Assembly (NCBI GenBank): GCA_947494545.1
Contig: CANLVH010000006.1
Location: forward strand, 1 to 64,000
Direction: 5' to 3'
DNA length: 64,000 bases
Source: an uncultured Mesonia sp.
GTDB lineage: Bacteria; Bacteroidota; Bacteroidia; Flavobacteriales; Flavobacteriaceae
Part shown: positions 61,778-64,000 of the stretch, piece by piece
How the letters are laid out: each line of letters opens with the position of its first letter
How positions within the stretch are numbered: position 1 is the first letter of the stretch
Notes under the pieces: generated by a model
Told to the model about the DNA's origin: nothing
Seen by the model: only the letters and a program-made list of their open reading frames with translations
The model's database searches: none
Made by a program: the position numbers and the translations under genes

Positions 61778-64000
61778 TTATTCTTTTATAAATTTAAGAG
61801 TTTTTGTTTTATCTTTTATTCTAATTTTTACTAAATAAATACCGGCTGCCAAATCTTGTACGTTTAATCTAGATTCTTTAGCGCGTATATTTTTAGTTTT
61901 TATTATCCTACCTTTAAAGTCAAATAATGTAATAGTTTCTATATTTTTTTCTGCCTTAAAGTTTACAAATTGCTTTGCAGGATTAGGATAGATTGTAAAA
62001 TTGGTAAAACTTGGGTTTTCTACCCCAATCGCATCTATTATAAACGATTCTGGACCAACTCTCTCACTCTCAGCATCGCCACAAATGGCAGTAACATAAA
62101 CTTCATATATTTCATCTTCTTGCAGAGAATCTATAACTACCCCCAATTCGCCATCATTATCTATAATGGTTGTTCCTTCTGTTTCCGGATCAAAACCACT
62201 TAGTCCATATTCTACTTTCCACTCGTCTGCAGCACCATTTTCCGTCCAAGTAATTTGAACGCTAGAATTGGTTAGCATTAATACTTCTATATCTGATGGG
62301 TCTGTACAAATGCTCGATGGCATAGTAAAAGTTTCGGGACCAGCCCAATCTGTAGTTTCATTCTCGCAAACTGCACGTACATACACATCATAAGAACTTG
62401 ACGGTGTTAGATTGTTTATTGTTTGTGATGGTGTACCACTATCATTAACTATTAAATCTCCTTCTGTAGCCGGATCAAATCCTATTGTTCCGTAAAGAAT
62501 TTCCCATTCTGTTGAGTTGCCATTTTCTGTCCAAGTAACTTCTACCGTTTGCGGATCTTCTGTAATTACAATTATATTGGAGGGTTGTGCACAAGGTTGC
62601 GGATTTACTAAAGTAGTGAAACTTACCGGACCTATAGGATCACTTTCTGCATCTGGCGGACAAAATGAACTTACATAAACATCGTAAGTAGTGTCTTCTT
62701 CTAGGTTGATAAGTGTTGTATCTGGCGTTGCATCGTCATCATAAATTACGGTACCGCTTCCTGGCGCAAAACCTTGTTCGCCGTATTCTACATTCCATTC
62801 TACGGCCTCGCCATTTTCTATCCAAGATATATCAGCAGATTCGTGTGTAACGTTATTAACCATTAAATTACTTGGTTCCGGACACGGGTTTACAATACTT
62901 TCGTAAGTGATAGTAAATTCTCCTTCCGGATTATCTGTTGTTCCACTCTGGTTTCCTACGTTTAAATAATAGGTTGTACCTAATACACTTTCAAAAGAAG
63001 TACTTAAATTTCCTCCTGCGGTTTCTTCTATTGTTTCGCATAATAAAACAGCACAATCTCCGGTGTAAATACCTAATGCCGCATTCCAATTAGTATTTTC
63101 TTCTAATGTTATGGTAACTTGGCCGCCGTCTCCAGTAAAAGTATACCAAACGCCATCGTTCATATCTCCACAGCTAGAATTAATGAAACCGTCATTGTTG
63201 GTAGCGTTAGATGCATCTTGGGTATTCGTATAATTAGGACCATAAACCTGAATAGCGTTAGAACAAGCATCGTTTGCCGGTAAATTTGTTGTGGTAAAAC
63301 TAAATTCTGAACAACCACTAGCTTGACCATTATTATTATAAGGCGTTATTTGAACGTAATAAGTGGTAGTTTCAACCAATTGTCCTAAACTATAAGAAGT
63401 CTCGCCGTTGTTTAGAATTACATTTTCTGCAACATCGGTTCCTCCAGAAGTTGTTCCTACGTTTAATTCGTAACCAATAACACCACCACTTGCAGGAGTC
63501 CAACTTATATTTCCATCTGTTGAAACATTAGTCGCGCCATCTGTAGGATTTGTTAAGGTAACATCGCAATTTGGCGGAGTGGTAACGTCTTGAATAATGG
63601 ATACATTATCAATATAAATATAAAAATCTCCACTGTTCCAATTGGTTTCAAAGCGCAATTGAAAATCACTTCCTGACGGAACATCACCTTCGGGAATGGT
63701 TAAATTTACATTAGCACAAGTGTTGGAAGTGGTGTGATTAGAATCATTTATGGTATGAATGTTTACCCAATTGTTTCCTCCGTCGATGGAGTACGCAATT
63801 TGCATATTACCCCATCCCGGTTGTGTTGGTTGGTTTGGAAGCCCGGAAGAAATATAATCTACAATTTTATAATCAAAATTAATCTCTACTATTGTACCAG
63901 TAGATTGATTTTGAAGATTGGGCGTATACAAGTATCCTAGTGTACTATTAGTCCATAGATTATCGCGTAAAGAATTTCCCTCACAAGTAGCTACGGGCGT
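61778..64000 (-). CDS. Large secreted T9SS protein with fibronectin III repeats (5' end outside window)
   Basis: The minus-strand frame is open to the last base of the window, so at least 740 residues are present and the N-terminus is missing; the start-like codon at 63931 is internal. From the window edge inwards: a jelly-roll choice-of-anchor-like domain (IDNVSIIQD), a fibronectin III-type repeat, a domain around NDACSNAIQVYGPN, then three further repeats each starting with C-x-x-P-S/D and containing W-x-x-E-Y/L-G. The last 75 residues are a type A sorting signal (IYPNPAKQFVNF, LAAGIYLVKI). It is a cell-surface or released protein of unknown activity. Confidence 0.92.
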   Translation of the reverse strand, partial: TPVATCEGNSLRDNLWTNSTLGYLYTPNLQNQSTGTIVEINFDYKIVDYISSGLPNQPTQPGWGNMQIAYSIDGGNNWVNIHTINDSNHTTSNTCANVNLTIPEGDVPSGSDFQLRFETNWNSGDFYIYIDNVSIIQDVTTPPNCDVTLTNPTDGATNVSTDGNISWTPASGGVIGYELNVGTTSGGTDVAENVILNNGETSYSLGQLVETTTYYVQITPYNNNGQASGCSEFSFTTTNLPANDACSNAIQVYGPNYTNTQDASNATNNDGFINSSCGDMNDGVWYTFTGDGGQVTITLEENTNWNAALGIYTGDCAVLLCETIEETAGGNLSTSFESVLGTTYYLNVGNQSGTTDNPEGEFTITYESIVNPCPEPSNLMVNNVTHESADISWIENGEAVEWNVEYGEQGFAPGSGTVIYDDDATPDTTLINLEEDTTYDVYVSSFCPPDAESDPIGPVSFTTLVNPQPCAQPSNIIVITEDPQTVEVTWTENGNSTEWEILYGTIGFDPATEGDLIVNDSGTPSQTINNLTPSSSYDVYVRAVCENETTDWAGPETFTMPSSICTDPSDIEVLMLTNSSVQITWTENGAADEWKVEYGLSGFDPETEGTTIIDNDGELGVVIDSLQEDEIYEVYVTAICGDAESERVGPESFIIDAIGVENPSFTNFTIYPNPAKQFVNFKAEKNIETITLFDFKGRIIKTKNIRAKESRLNVQDLAAGIYLVKIRIKDKTKTLKFIKE

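Overview
The window is AT-rich chromosomal DNA from a member of the Bacteroidota, most likely family Flavobacteriaceae. The evidence is the gliding-motility transporter genes gldF and gldG, type IX secretion (T9SS) C-terminal sorting domains, SusC/DUF5686-type barrels with carboxypeptidase-like plug domains, lipoproteins with an SDD/SSDDD start, promoters of the TTG/TTTG-N19-22-TAnnTTTG type, and close resemblance of many proteins to flavobacterial families. The genus cannot be fixed from the sequence alone. There are no rRNA or tRNA genes, no CRISPR array and no intact mobile element.

Layout. Positions 1-1008 hold the end of a NarL-type histidine kinase and its response regulator. Positions 1009-4690 are a gene graveyard: a patatin phospholipase remnant, a GC-richer foreign remnant, a small lipoprotein, clustered inverted and direct repeats, and the tail of a restriction-modification enzyme. 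Positions 4694-12128 carry a large catalase, a hemerythrin-like protein, a processive-type glycosyltransferase and an alginate-export-type porin, separated by long gaps with repeats, including a perfect 7 x 11 bp tandem array. Positions 12129-21355 are mostly core genes: topoisomerase IB, purC, phoH, the operon SAM hydrolase/monooxygenase-like/gldF/gldG, and dnaN. Positions 21487-26048 hold a secreted M1 peptidase, a DCC protein, small proteins, dps and mscS. Positions 26140-33495 are the most unusual part: a 1244-residue lipoprotein that appears to join a metallophosphatase, a possible kinase-like domain and an outer-membrane barrel; an HD phosphohydrolase fused to a Pycsar-effector-type membrane domain; and a 789-residue GAF protein that overlaps it tail to tail.

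Positions 33640-46319 carry a TlpA-like lipoprotein, a SIMPL protein, a rhomboid protease, two tandem acyltransferases, a PNGase F homologue whose only sensible start codon is ATA, hsp20, cysH, smpB, a DUF5686 barrel and pcm. Positions 46522-56661 hold a TPR histidine kinase/regulator pair and a run of co-oriented metabolic and nucleic-acid genes: an oxidoreductase, a 3-hydroxyacyl-CoA dehydrogenase, DUF1015, YggS, an exonuclease/GIY-YIG fusion, a potassium channel and miaA. Positions 56713-61603 are a minus-strand operon: glycosyltransferase, YbbR, coaE, histidine kinase, OmpR-type regulator. The window ends inside a large secreted T9SS protein.

The best candidates for undescribed biology are the HD-Pycsar effector fusion with its GAF neighbour, the phosphatase/kinase-like/barrel lipoprotein, and the PNGase F gene hidden by its ATA start. 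No complete new defence system could be shown.
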